A DNA stretch of 64,000 nt from Allium sativum (taxonomy: Eukaryota > Streptophyta > Magnoliopsida > Asparagales > Amaryllidaceae), in contig CM060921.1 of NCBI GenBank assembly GCA_030737875.1, positions 404,652,192 through 404,716,191 of the forward strand, written 5' to 3'. The position numbers and the translations under genes are program-made. The notes beneath the pieces are model-generated. The model did not search any database and had not been told where the DNA came from. It was given only the letters and a program-made list of their open reading frames with translations. Shown one piece after another: positions 33,853 to 45,028 of this stretch; positions within the stretch are counted from its first letter, which is position 1; each line of letters opens with the position of its first letter.

Positions 33853-34625
33853 AAGAGTATATGCCTAAATACTTTGGAAAGAGGCTGTTTGGAAATGCAT
33901 GACATGTTTCCTAAGTGGTGCGTGATGTGTCTAATTATGGTGGCTAATGGGAATTTGTGCATAAGTGATTTGATTACTTCTTCATTAATTATACTACTTT
34001 AACCTTCTTCTAGTCGTATGACCACATACTAACTCCAAAAATTATGAAATTTGAAATCTCGTTACATTTCGCAATTACGGTTCCAATAAGCCTGGTCTCT
34101 TCGAATTCGGTGACCATTTGTAAAATGGCCTTATTTCAAGCTTTTAACGAATTTGAAATTTTTTTAAATACACATTTATGTTACGTACGCTCACAAATGA
34201 ACCCCGAAAATTGTGTAATTTTAAATCTTACCATATTTTGGCATTATGGATCCAATAAAATTGGTTTCATCGAATTCTGAGCCTGTTTCAAAAATGGTCA
34301 TTTTTCAGTCATTAAAATATTGATTCTCAAAATTTTCACTTTTATTACTAACCTTGTCTTCAGTATTAAATAAGTCATATTCAAATTCTTAACTCAAAAT
34401 CTCAAAATTTATAATTTCGGTGAATAGTATTTCTGACCAAAATTGTCCAAATTGATAAGTTGCTAAAACTAATTTCAATAACTTATCTGACCGTTATATT
34501 TTTTGAAATTGTATTTAAAAATAAGTGCATGTATCCAGAACCGTGCACGGTTATTATAATATCTTAAAAAGTCGTATTTTCAAAAATTTAAAGTTGGTTC
34601 CAAAATTTTAGGTCGTTACAGTTTT

Positions 34626-34874
34626 CCTGACCAAAAGGATTGTCAGCCATTCTACTATCTAAAAAAGAAAGGAAGAATCCTTCAGCAGACACTCTTGAGA
34701 TGGTATTCAAGCTAAGAAGGAAAAAATGATAAAGTTGCCTAGTATATTTGCATATGCCATTAAGGTATAATAATATGTAAATATAAATATAGTTTAAAAA
34801 TCTTTTTCAAAATATAAATATGCCTTAATATGTATATTTTCCCCTTAATCGGGTAACCTATGCTCTAATACCAG
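34626..34874 (-). other. Element A leader and primer binding site
   Basis: The continuation of A after B. It holds the untranslated leader and the primer site at 34862-34873 (minus strand TGGTATTAGAGC, one mismatch to initiator-Met tRNA), one base from the 5' LTR. Confidence 0.75.
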
Positions 34875-35419
34875 TGTAACAACCTGCCCGGAATGGCCCT
34901 AAATTTCGACCCAGAAAAGGCCCACTGAAACTTAAAGCCCCTCCAAACGGGTCGTTGGCTCCTGTAAGGAATTACATTTGCACTGAATAACAGAGTAACA
35001 TAACGAGATGGAATCGCACACCATGGAACGAGGAAGTATAATAATCACGATAAGATGTAACATTTATTCAAAAACCACATGTTCAAATACAAAATACCAA
35101 ATCCACATATTTGCAACGATACATCATTATTATTCACCATTAAGTGCTTCCAGCAATGAAAGGGAAATAACAGGCTATAACATAATAATAGCTCGTTGCC
35201 TTCTTCAGGCTCCATCATCATTTCGTCCACCATGCCTATTCCTCACCTACTGACCTGTTGGATATGTTAAAGAGAAGGGTCAAAACATAAAGTTCTGGTG
35301 AAGGAAAATAACATGTGTTTTAAAGACTGTACTCTAAATTTGGAAGGTTATATATTTCAAAATAAGTCTACGAGACACACAAAGGTATATATTAATTAAT
35401 GAGGTGGATATCTGAATCA

Positions 35420-36085
35420 ATCACTTAAGACCTTCATGAATATAATTAGGGTGGATCAGCGATCACTTAAGACCCAACAAGGTGGATACTCTTGGTCACT
35501 TATGGTCCATTCTAGCATATTTATTAAGGGTGGATTTTTATGATCTCTTATGACCGGAAGGCGGACCCTACCCACTTAAGACCCCATCATATCACATCAA
35601 AGTCATAAGTATATGTATATGTTATATATTCTCACAAGTAATATGAGAAGTAGTATCCCGCCACTTTAGCACCGGTTTAGGGTAAGCCTGCGTACAACCA
35701 TATAAGACCCCTCCGTCGGACGTCTTATGTTACTACTTAACCGATATTATGGTAGTAGACCTATGCCACTTAAGACTTCCCTTAGACGTTGGTTAATGAA
35801 TTGCATGCTATGTCCCACATATACCTAACCCGCCCCTAGGTTGGGCCTTACATAGCTTCTAGAGGAAGTGGACATTCCGTTAAAATATCCTACTCTGTTA
35901 TCGCCATGACAAGACCACTTTAGAGAAGGAGGACCCATCGACCACTTTGAATCTAATAAGGGAGGGTCCCGTGACTTTGTCCCAAACCAAGGAATAAACC
36001 GTCGGAACGGGCCTAGTCCTAACTACTTAAGACCAAACTAGACAAGAAGAAAGTCAACCACTTAAGACCTTCTCAAGGCGGGTAG
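35420..36085. repeat. Dispersed CACTTAAGACC repeats in A 5' LTR
   Basis: The word CACTTAAGACC or a close variant recurs about ten times at irregular spacing, often preceded by GGTGGA. It probably comes from decayed tandem repeats. No function recognised. Confidence 0.6.
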
Positions 36086-36109
36086 TAAACCTACCTATTC
36101 ACACACATA

Positions 36110-36140
<31 letters not shown>

Positions 36141-36146
<6 letters not shown>

Positions 36147-36375
36147 ACCTCTTACAATAAACCAACTATTGTAGATGATGGATATGTCAAGTGGTTCTGG
36201 GAAGACTTTTACTACAAGCGGGCTTAACATCATGTCATAGTGCACTAAATTTTATGGCCCATGGCACCCAGCCCTTTCACATTATGCAAACTCACTTGCG
36301 GTTACCGGATCTATCGGTTGGTTCTGGGCAGACTTCTATTGCAAATGACGACTAATCTCGTGTCTACATGTCATT
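36141..36375 (-). other. Tandem structured RNA modules, A 5' LTR (most diverged)
   Basis: Copy 1 (36141-36242) has arms CACTAGAC/GTCATAGTG and TTGTAG/CTACAA. Copy 2 (about 36265-36375) has ACTTGC/GCAAAT and the core GGATCTATCGG with TTCTGGGCAGACTTC. The primary sequence is far from C and D, yet inner arms still pair. Confidence 0.5.
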
Positions 36376-37419
36376 ATTTATTATATATATATATAAGCCA
36401 TTTATACACACAAGCAACAATTCCTATAGGGACAGTTACAAATTTCCAATCTTATCCTAATGTATTTATTACGCCATTATTGCAATTAATTACGCTGATT
36501 ACATTATATAAATATATAATTTAATATGTGCTATAAACGTTAATTATTGCTCAAATTAAGAAACGTTCTAACAGTGATTTTTTGTCAATCATGTTCACAT
36601 ATAAGGTATACAAGCCCAATTCCCATAATAAACTACTCACTTCATGGCATAATTAATAACAATAAGCAAATGGAAAATTATCAACACTAATCATTCAAAC
36701 TTGTATCCTAGGCTTGTTAGAATTATTTAAGTAATGAAAGAAAAACAAGGCATTACATATATACATATTCGAAATACACACACACACACATAAACTTATG
36801 TTTGAATCAAATTTTCCCTTTACTATGTTGCATATAAAAACGTCATTATTTAATTATTTTGGATCTGAATACGTTCAAATCCTCCATTAAGAATGGAGAT
36901 CTAAACCTATCCAAATTATGAAACCAAATCACCAAGTCATTCCTCAAACATAACCAAATAATTCACAAACCCAAAATTTTGACTGATAAACTTTGTGACA
37001 AATAAAGATAGGAGATTTAAAGTTTTTTTATTATAATATTATCGCGAAATCCCAAAACCTCTAGGCGCACAGATTCATATAAAATCTAGAAAATAGAGTG
37101 AATAGTCCCAATCTTATTTCCACTCATAGTTGTAGCAATGATGAAAATATTAATAGATTGAACACCGTTTGTGCGAATCGACGCTATTCTCCAGTTCTGA
37201 TTGTAGATCTTTATGAAAGGACCCTATATGATTGAGTCACCTATATAGATTGAGAATTCTAGAATGTTAATTTACTAAGAATTGTATTAGAAAAGAAAAT
37301 AGAATAAAACTGAGAAAGAAGAAGAACCCTATTTCAAACCTAATTTTTGAAATTTTGGCAGAAAAATGGAGGCATAATAAAATGAGATAGTTTAGGGAAT
37401 GGTGAGGTGAATGGGGAGG

Positions 37420-37428
37420 TATATATAG
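37420..37428 (-). promoter_or_regulatory. TATA-like element of A 5' LTR
   Basis: TATATATA at about 585 bp from the U3 end, a placement comparable to C, D and H. Confidence 0.45.
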
Positions 37429-38009
37429 GAATGTAAGTGAATGAAAACCTATAGGTTAAATCAATTTAATCCCAACTGTTAATTTCCTATAAAACTAACC
37501 CATATACTAACCTAAACACCTTCACCACACCTAGGCCTCACCAAGCGGTCGACATCTCTTATTTTAATTAATTAATGCCCAGTGAGCCTGGTGGCGCGTG
37601 TTTTTAATTAGTTAATTTAAAATTTACCTTATAGTGTTTATCCCTTTCCTTCCAAAATTTATTCTGTGACCCCTTGATCATCTTTTGTTTGAATTTCAAA
37701 TTCACCTAAAGGAATATTTTATAATTCTAATTAATTCGTTGTTATCCCTTAGATATTTATATATATTATTAATTCAACCGTTTATATGTTTATATTTACC
37801 GTATGATTTCGTTTGCATATCTTCCAATGTATTTCGTTTTCAACATATTATATATGAAAACGTATCATAATTTCATCATGAACCCAAATATAATTCGTAA
37901 CCAAATTCCTATTTGTCCAAAATCTCCATTACCCATTGTTTTATATTTATTGTTTATTTAACTCATTAAACCACTTAGTTTATTTAGTATTTGTTTACCC
38001 AGTGCTACA

Positions 38010-39098
38010 TATTTCTTCCTTGCTACAATTATTAAGAGAACGTTTCAATGGATCATGTTCTAACCGCAGAGCTTGACCTTCTCGTAGCTTGTAGGCATTA
38101 TCTTTTGTATCGTGTGTATCGTGTGTGTTTCCCTTTCTAGCATTTTATCTTTGTTGTCTTGTAGTAGTGTGTTTGTAACTGTTAATGTGTTGTCTTTGAA
38201 TTTGCTCTACGATTAGTGAGATTTCTGTTGTTTAGAAGCATTTGATGTCATTCGTGCTCGCCTGTATTTTGAACCAAAAAAGAAATCTCATTTTCGTTAT
38301 CTAACTAACAATTATTTTACAGCTGGAAAGAATAGAGTTCTGTGGTAGATAAATTTTAGTAAATGACAATTTTTTAGGTTGTGTCGTCACAGGAATGATT
38401 ATTGTTTGTCGCATGTACCTATTAATTTAAATTTTATTTTGAGTTTTGTGTGTGGTTTTAGTTTTCTGATTTGGATGGTTTGTATACGCATCTTATCGGT
38501 GCAATAAGGACGATGATGAGTTGCGTTAAAGATAACATGAGAAAATCTATTTTAGCTTTAGAAACGTTATTTCCATACCTTGTTGACAACACGCCCGAGT
38601 TATAATTTAACTCATTTTACGTTTTAGAGCTTGTTTGAATGCCTACTTTACAGTCAATATATAGAATTTTTTGGAGTATTATGGGGAATTAAGGCAAAAT
38701 TTCACTGGAGGATAGGGACTGGAAAAATGGTTGCTTCACACTTCTAATCATATTCGTATGATAGTTTTGGATGAAAAATATTTTTAAAAACTGCATTCAT
38801 ATAGAATTGCCAGTCTAGTTTAGAATGTCTACAACATGTTTTCAAAAACATTTTCAAAATGAAATGCATATATATATATATATATTTATTTATTTATTTA
38901 TGATGATCCAATTTAGAATCATTATGCATACATATTTTGTGCTTGTAATTGATTATGTACATTGTGCATATGCACACGTTTGGTTATAAAATTGGAAGTA
39001 CATACATTGGTTGTGTAGTATACGATATTTAGGTGCCAGTACTGTAATTTATACATTCATAAAAGTTCGGGGTGAAATTTCTTTTAAGGAGGGAGGAA
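38010..39098 (+). mobile_element. Element G: presumed 3' internal remnant
   Basis: DNA between A's right border and a plus-strand LTR. Its right end is a polypurine tract (39082-39098, TTTTAAGGAGGGAGGAA) preceded by TTCGGGGTGAAATTTC, the chromovirus context. No coding motif was recognised in the rest; it includes a (TA)n run near 38868-38886. A presumably inserted here. Confidence 0.55.
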
Positions 39099-40999
39099 TG
39101 TAATACCCCGGATTTTTGGTAATAATAAAGTAAATTATTTAATTAGATTACAAAAATTTATTTATTTTTGCAAATGATGGAATTTGACCATGAATCTTGC
39201 ACAAATACGTTCATAATGGAATTCTGATCAACTTTCATGTTTCGAACTTAATGAACAGAGTCCGTATGAAAAAGTTACGGACGAAATTCGAAAATGGACA
39301 AAAAATAAATAAAAAGAATAAATTATATAAGTTAATATATAATTACCATTTATTACTCTGCCTCACGCAGGTGGCAGGCTGACTCAGGGGTCGACTTCCC
39401 TATGAGACTAGGTCGAGCCTGGCTCTATGTGATAGCAAGGGTTTTTTATTATAAATGTTATATCGATGGACAAATTTTTCTAAAATTAAATATAATGGTT
39501 TAGGCTAATGTCTATGCCTAAATAAAGGGCTAGACCGCACTCTTTCGCTCATATTTTATGGAGGGAGTAGTGAAGCTCTTTCACTCCCAATTCTCCAATC
39601 TCTTCTAAAATTTAAAGCTATAAACATATTCAAACAAAATAACAAGGATTGTAGAGGCTGAATCTAGATTTTTCCAAAAGGGCTTCTACAAAAAGGTAAT
39701 ATATATTACTAATTTCTGTCTTCTCATCCAGTTTTTCTTTCAGATCTACAAATCTAAATATTATTTATGTATCCCCTTTGTATGCTAATTGTAGATCTGT
39801 AAAATTTGGAAATTTCAGGCCTAAAAGTTGTGTTTAGGTTTGGACTTGGATAGCTTTCAGGTGAGTGGGAAATATATTCACTGTTTATAATATCTTATAT
39901 ACTTCGTTTGTGTTGAATTCAGATTGTACACCTAAAAAAATCAGATTTGTTGTTGATGCCAAGTATAAAATAATATATATGAAATCTAATATGGATCTAT
40001 AGGCCTTTTAGTTTAGTATTCTTATAATTCCTTCAATTCTTTAGGATAGTTTATGGTTATTGTAAACACTATGAATATAGAAATCAATCCCAAAATATTA
40101 TTAGATGTGTAACGTTGTTATTCCGGATTCATAGGTTTTGAGTGTAAGAATATGATATGTGCCATTATGATTTTAGAATTATAAAATGGTTTGTGTTTGG
40201 TATTGTTTGGGGATTTTACTTGATTGTTGTAAATTTGCCTTTTTTGCTCTTTCTTAGATAAAAAGTCATCATTTGAAATCTACAAGGAATATAAACAAAT
40301 CAAATACGAAGAGATGTGTAAATTCACGTATTTTGGTATGTAGTTTTTGGCATCTATTCCAAACAAAATATTAACCAATTTCCTTGTGATTTGAAATATG
40401 ACAATATGCCTCTTTTAAATAGTTTGGGAAAATTTTGTAATAATTATAGTAAATAACCATTCCACGAGATTTTGAATCTTAAACATATTAAACACAAAAG
40501 GGATTATTCAGGTCATTCGTTTAGACTGGAATGTAAGATAATAATAAAAACAATAAAGTATAATTAGCGTCTACGTTAATATCGCACCTAAAGTATAAAT
40601 ATATAACTATTATAATCGTATCCGTCCAAACAAAGTGGAATGCATTTGCATATTGTGGAGTATTATACATTTTATACTCACCAGGACTTATTGTTCTGAC
40701 CAAGTCCTCAAAAAAACTCTTAGGTTTATCTCGGAAAAGATAGTCTTTATAGGTACTCAAGTATATTTTTCATTTCTTGTTCCCTCATATTCAGTATTGA
40801 TGTCGCGATTTACTTTTAAGGTAGTTGCCTAGGTCGATACTTGTTATCCTATCTTTTTTCCGTCGTGAGTTAGTTTTATTCAACTCTGATTATGCTCATG
40901 CTTGTTATTTGCAAGTACCAAATTTAAGCTCTCCATGCTTGAATGAGTTTGAATTTCATTTTTTCTAAATTTAGGCTCATAAAAGTACGGAGTGTTACA
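39099..40999 (+). repeat. Element G 3' LTR
   Basis: A 1901-bp LTR from TGTAATACCCCGG to GGAGTGTTACA, directly after the plus-strand polypurine tract. It is the only element in the window with clear plus orientation. U3 near 39386 carries a GTCGAC word flanked by GGGG and AGGTCGAG, as in other LTRs here. The partner LTR is not in the window. Confidence 0.75.
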
Positions 41000-42119
41000 A
41001 TAGTGTATTAAGGAAATTTATTACAATATGTATTGTTAATTAAATCTATCTAGGAAGAATTTATAAACCGTGTTAAAGTGCTCATCTTATAAAAGGTAAT
41101 ACTTGGAAAATTACTTCTTAACAACATTTTTGGTAATTCATATAAATAGTAAATATGTGTAATATTGGTTTGAAAATAAATATTTAAATACAAAAACATT
41201 TTTAATATGTTTTTTGGGTTCATTAATTGAAATAACAAGCGTTTAGAAATTTTGTTGACTAAGAAAACAAAACTTGATGGTAATTAAAAATGACGAGGAA
41301 ATCGTTAATTTAGGCTACCTCTTGTGGCGTAAGCCTTTTAGGTAGAATAGAAGGAACACTATAAATTCTGTATGCAGTGGACGAACCACCTTAAAAAATG
41401 AATTAGCTGATTGTCAACTACAATCACCTGTACTATCTTGTATTTTTTATTATTAGTTATAATAAACAGGTATTTGCGGTCACCTTAAAACCGGTCGGCT
41501 TTGCCTGAAATAAAATGAGGTGGAATAAGTTTTAATGATTTTTATTGTGACTATTGCAATAAATTGCAATTACGTCTAGTTATATAATGGATTTGGGAGT
41601 AATGTTATGCTTTATAAATATAGTTGAGTATGTATACAATGGGAAAAATAAGCAAATATTGGTGAAACTCAATATTTATGTGTGAAATTTAATTTTAATA
41701 GGTTGGTATAGGATAATTGTGTTTTACCTTTGTGTTTTGTGCAAGTGTAAACATAAATGCATGAAATTCATAAACAACTAAAAACGAGAAATGAAAATTT
41801 GAATTTATAATGAAAATCCATAGGTGCAAATAGACAAATAAATTCATTTCCTAATAGTTGTTAAGTAAAATTGAGACAATTTGTGGATTCAAGTTAAGCG
41901 ATTAATTTTATTAGTAATAGCAGATCTCTTACATTGCAGGCTGAAAATGTTGAGTATGAGAATAATTTATAAAGAAGTAAAATATTGACAGTAAAATGAA
42001 TATTGAGTGATGAAAAAAAATTGTTGTAAGGTTGCATAACTTTTATTGTTTAATATGTATTTGCGAACAAATTATACAATTGTAAACAACTGTAAAATCC
42101 GTTCGGTTTTCCTAAACAA
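41000..42119. other. Unassigned AT-rich sequence
   Basis: The flank downstream of G. No gene, repeat or structured element recognised; open frames are short and unsupported. Confidence 0.5.
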
Positions 42120-42337
42120 CAAGGATTGTTGTAGAGGGTGTCGAACTCTGGGACCAAAAATATTTTAATTAATAAATCCAATCAAGTTATTCCAGAATTT
42201 TGATTAATTGAAAACACAGAAAATAACAACAATTAAATAAAAAAAAGGGATTTATCTAATAAGAGAAAGCAATTAGGGGAAAATGACATAGATTAGATTA
42301 ATATTCATCAATAGCCAATCGAATAAATACAGATCTA

Positions 42338-42364
42338 ATTCATGTTTCTGTCACAAACATGAAT
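42338..42364. other. Perfect hairpin, 10-bp arms
   Basis: ATTCATGTTT and AAACATGAAT flank a 7-base loop. Confidence 0.6.
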
Positions 42365-42411
42365 CAATAATAATTAGGTTTCTAGAAACAAATATGTAAA
42401 TAAAAACAAGT

Positions 42412-42454
42412 ATAGCCTATGCAGGAGCTAAGCTCTTAAACAACCATAGGCTAT
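42412..42454. other. Hairpin, paralogue 1
   Basis: Perfect arms ATAGCCTATG and CATAGGCTAT around a 23-base loop that contains GGAGCTAAGCTCTTAAAC, itself a small palindrome. Confidence 0.65.
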
Positions 42455-42532
42455 CAGGACAGATTCACTATTTTATTTCTAAAATCCTAAAAGTTAGATC
42501 TAAATCTGATAAACGTTAGATCGAACACGAAT

Positions 42533-42574
42533 ATACCCTGTGAAGGAGCATAGCTCTTAAACGACACAGAGTAT
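42533..42574. other. Hairpin, paralogue 2
   Basis: Arms ATACCCTGTG and CACAGAGTAT (one mismatch) around a loop containing GGAGCATAGCTCTTAAAC. The loop is shared with 42412-42454 while the arms changed on both sides. Confidence 0.65.
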
Positions 42575-42862
42575 GAAGGTTCAGATCTAACCCTTGGTTC
42601 AGATCTAGATCTACATACATGAGGTTCTAATCTCTTTGGCTATGTGATTCATATTGAATCATATCAATTAGCGTCATCACCCCCTAATCAAAGGGAATTT
42701 GCTAGACATAGCTAAAGAAGAAGAGAAGCAGAAACTAAATAACATGAACATAAATAAAATAAAATAAAATAACAACTGAGAGAAAGGGGGAAGAAGAGTT
42801 TTATTCCAAGAAGAGAATTACAGAATAAAACTAAGTGTGTTTTTCAATGAATGAGATAAAGT

Positions 42863-42872
42863 GTATTTATAG
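42863..42872 (-). promoter_or_regulatory. TATA box of the unclassified repeat
   Basis: Minus strand CTATAAATAC in a setting similar to the LTR promoters of the window. Confidence 0.4.
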
Positions 42873-43200
42873 CTGATACGACAAAGGCTACTTGGCAAAT
42901 TCCATAACGTGGGACTAAAGAATTAGCCCAACTAACAAATAAGCTAGTGTGAACGCAGCTGTGTAGTGAGAGGCCTTGAAAATGAGCTAATGTGAACACA
43001 ACATGAGTCTTTAGTGAGCCAAATCTACCCAACTGAACTCTATTTGCAACCGTTCTTCAAGCTTTAAACTCTTCAAGCTTTAGTAATTTCAACTTCACTC
43101 TTTTTAAGCAAATTCTTCATGCTTTATCCATCATATGCTCTAAACCAATCTTTTTATCAACAATCTGAAAACACAACTATAAAAACACAATATTAATTAT

Positions 43201-45028
43201 TTTAAAAAGAAAACTAGATATATAAGCGGATAAATTATACACATTTACGTGTATATCAATATGTATATGTTTTTTATTAAAGAAAGGAGACATAATCAAT
43301 TCAAAAAACATGTAAATACAAATATTTTCGCATTAAAATTTAGCATGTAAATGAGTTAAAAATATTCTATTACATGTTTGAATAATATTGTAGAGTTTAA
43401 ACAATGTTAAGTATGGATTAAAATTAGTGTAAATTAATTAAACAAGTGCTATGTTTTGTTTGCAATGAAGAAGGAAAAATTGCGATGCTTTGAATTTGTA
43501 ATGCTTAGCTAAAATGCGTTACTGAGTTAAAACCCAATCCCTTAAGAAGCACTTGGAAATTAAGAAAATAAAAACATGCATATTTCTTCTTCCTTCCAGT
43601 TGACTATTCTTCTCTTCCCAAAGAAATAAAAGAGGAAGGAAATAGCTCCTTCCTCCTCATTATTCTTTAAACCTAATGCATTCTCAAATTAAAAATAAAG
43701 AGAGGTCTTTAATATCTCCTCTCTATAGCAATCATTTAACTCTAGCTTGGAGTTCAATCAACAAAAAATTAGAATTGAAAAGAAATGGGGATTATAGTGA
43801 GTTTTCAGGTTGTCTATCAATATCTACTTATTCTACAGGCTAGAGAGCTAAAAGCTTCCTTCTGGTGGCTATTCGAACTGGAAATCACTCAAACCTAGCT
43901 AAGTTGAGTTTTTCGACCTACACTATCTAGCTTGCATGTGGTTTAAATAAAGTTTGGTTGGGTTTAGATTGAATTAGCTACTATCTATGCCTGAAAATAT
44001 GTTTCAGTTCTATCCTAGTGAAAAAGCCGACTTTAGTCCAAGTTTGAGACTGCATAACTTACTTATTTCATGTTGGAATGTAGTGATTGTTTTTTAGTTA
44101 TTCTCATGTGTACATGCAAATTTTCAGAGCAATTGAAGGTAGTTTGATAACTAATTTAATGCCTGGAAGTTGAACCTAAGACGGTATTTCAAACCTGGCA
44201 ATTTATCGAAACCTATATTGAAACACCTATAGTGTGTGTCGACTCATGTGTCCACAAATCAATGGTACGTGTCAACATAAGTGTTTTATTTTTTACGCAG
44301 AGGAAAACTTTGTTATCTACTGTGTTGACACGCCCTTTGGGTGTGTTGACACACACTTAAGTTTGTTGATGCAGGTAGGTTTTTAAACATATTGTTGTCT
44401 TGCATCTAAGTCTTGTTCATGTGATTGTTACTAAGTGTTTCCAAGCTGATTTTGGTGCATTTTGAGGTGATTTTCAATGATGTTTTCTTGGGCTTAAACC
44501 TAAAAGGAAAAGCCAAAATTAACGCAAATTTGTATATCGAATTGGTGAAGTTTAATGGGGTTTGGGTTGTTGTTTTCATGTGCAATTTTCATGCAAATAA
44601 TTGTGATTTTGTGAACATGTACACATGTTTGGTAAACTAGTTTATAAAGAGATTTGCTATATATATTGCTATCAGCTTTGATACAAATATTTTTCTATGT
44701 TTTTGTTTTTTTAAAATAAAATTGTCTCTAGGCAATAGTATAAATATATTTTCCGGGCATATAAAGATTTTCAAGGAAATAATCCATGTGTTTCCCAAAC
44801 CGTTTTATAAATTCATTTTCTAAAACTAAATTTTTTCCATACATAAATTTACATGTTTTTACACATTTCGAGAATGCGAGGATGTGATTTAAGCGACGTA
44901 ACTAATTTCTTCGTATGAGACAAGATGATTAATTATATTGCTTAATTCCTGGCTTGTTAATTGATTTCAATTATGTTTTCAAGTGTGAAGTGGGCTGATT
45001 ATAGTAAATCAATTATGAAAACATATAG
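43201..45028. other. Unassigned sequence with palindromes
   Basis: No gene recognised. It contains a perfect 9-bp hairpin (GAGGAAGGA/TCCTTCCTC, 43632-43655) and a cluster of GTGTTGACAC-like words (44235-44370). The open frame 44425-44640 has no known domain. Confidence 0.5.

Larger units (their letters stand above)
7305..34620 (-). mobile_element. Element B: giant-LTR non-autonomous retrotransposon (hosts C, D and a LINE)
   Basis: Two direct copies of a very long LTR bracket a short internal region. The left (3') LTR is 7305-8347 plus 22466-27518; the right (5') LTR is 29338-34620. Internal DNA is only 27519-29337. Target duplication: GTTTC at 7300-7304 and GTTTT at 34621-34625. On the minus strand the right LTR is followed by a primer site (TGGTATCAGTTC) and the left LTR is preceded by a purine tract, so transcription is leftward. 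No pol domains are present, so it must have been mobilised in trans, perhaps by the chromoviruses whose LTR ends and primer site it shares (inference). It belongs to the large retrotransposon derivative type, but with unusually large LTRs relative to the interior. Confidence 0.8.
29338..34620 (-). repeat. Element B 5' LTR (5.28 kb)
   Basis: From TGTGATGACCC to GGTCGTTACA. It is colinear with 7305-8347 plus 22466-27518 once C and the LINE are removed. It contains 63-bp repeats (32761-33017), the U3 open frame (33424-33852), the TATA box (33449-33456), and a hairpin near 30219-30237 (TCCACC/GGTGGA arms). Divergence from the 3' LTR is visible throughout, so B is far older than C. Confidence 0.88.
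34875..38009 (-). repeat. Element A 5' LTR
   Basis: A 3135-bp LTR, TGTAACAACCTG to AGTGCTACA. The last 340 bp match 2754-3112. It contains a (CA)n run (36111-36142), diverged structured modules (36141-36375), a TATA-like element at 37420-37428, and many repeats of an ACTTAAGAC word between 35420 and 36080 (for example 35425, 35466, 35577, 36059). It is the oldest of the chromovirus LTRs here by its mutated termini. Confidence 0.82.
42120..43200 (-). repeat. Unclassified repeat with promoter-like end and hairpins
   Basis: Three hairpins (42338-42364, 42412-42454, 42533-42574) lie downstream, in the minus-strand sense, of a TATA box at 42863-42872 (CTATAAATAC). The layout, a promoter followed by a structured leader, resembles an LTR or a terminal-repeat miniature element, but I could not define ends or target duplications. 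The left edge near GTAGAGGGTGTCGAACTC is a guess. Confidence 0.35.

Noticed and set aside
38010..38300. LINE 3' UTR-like T-rich sequence
   Set aside because: It has the general look of a LINE tail but no poly-A, target duplication or coding part could be found.
42338..42574. Hammerhead ribozyme or retrozyme
   Set aside because: I looked for CTGATGA plus GAAA with a matching cleavage site on both strands around the hairpins and did not find the set.
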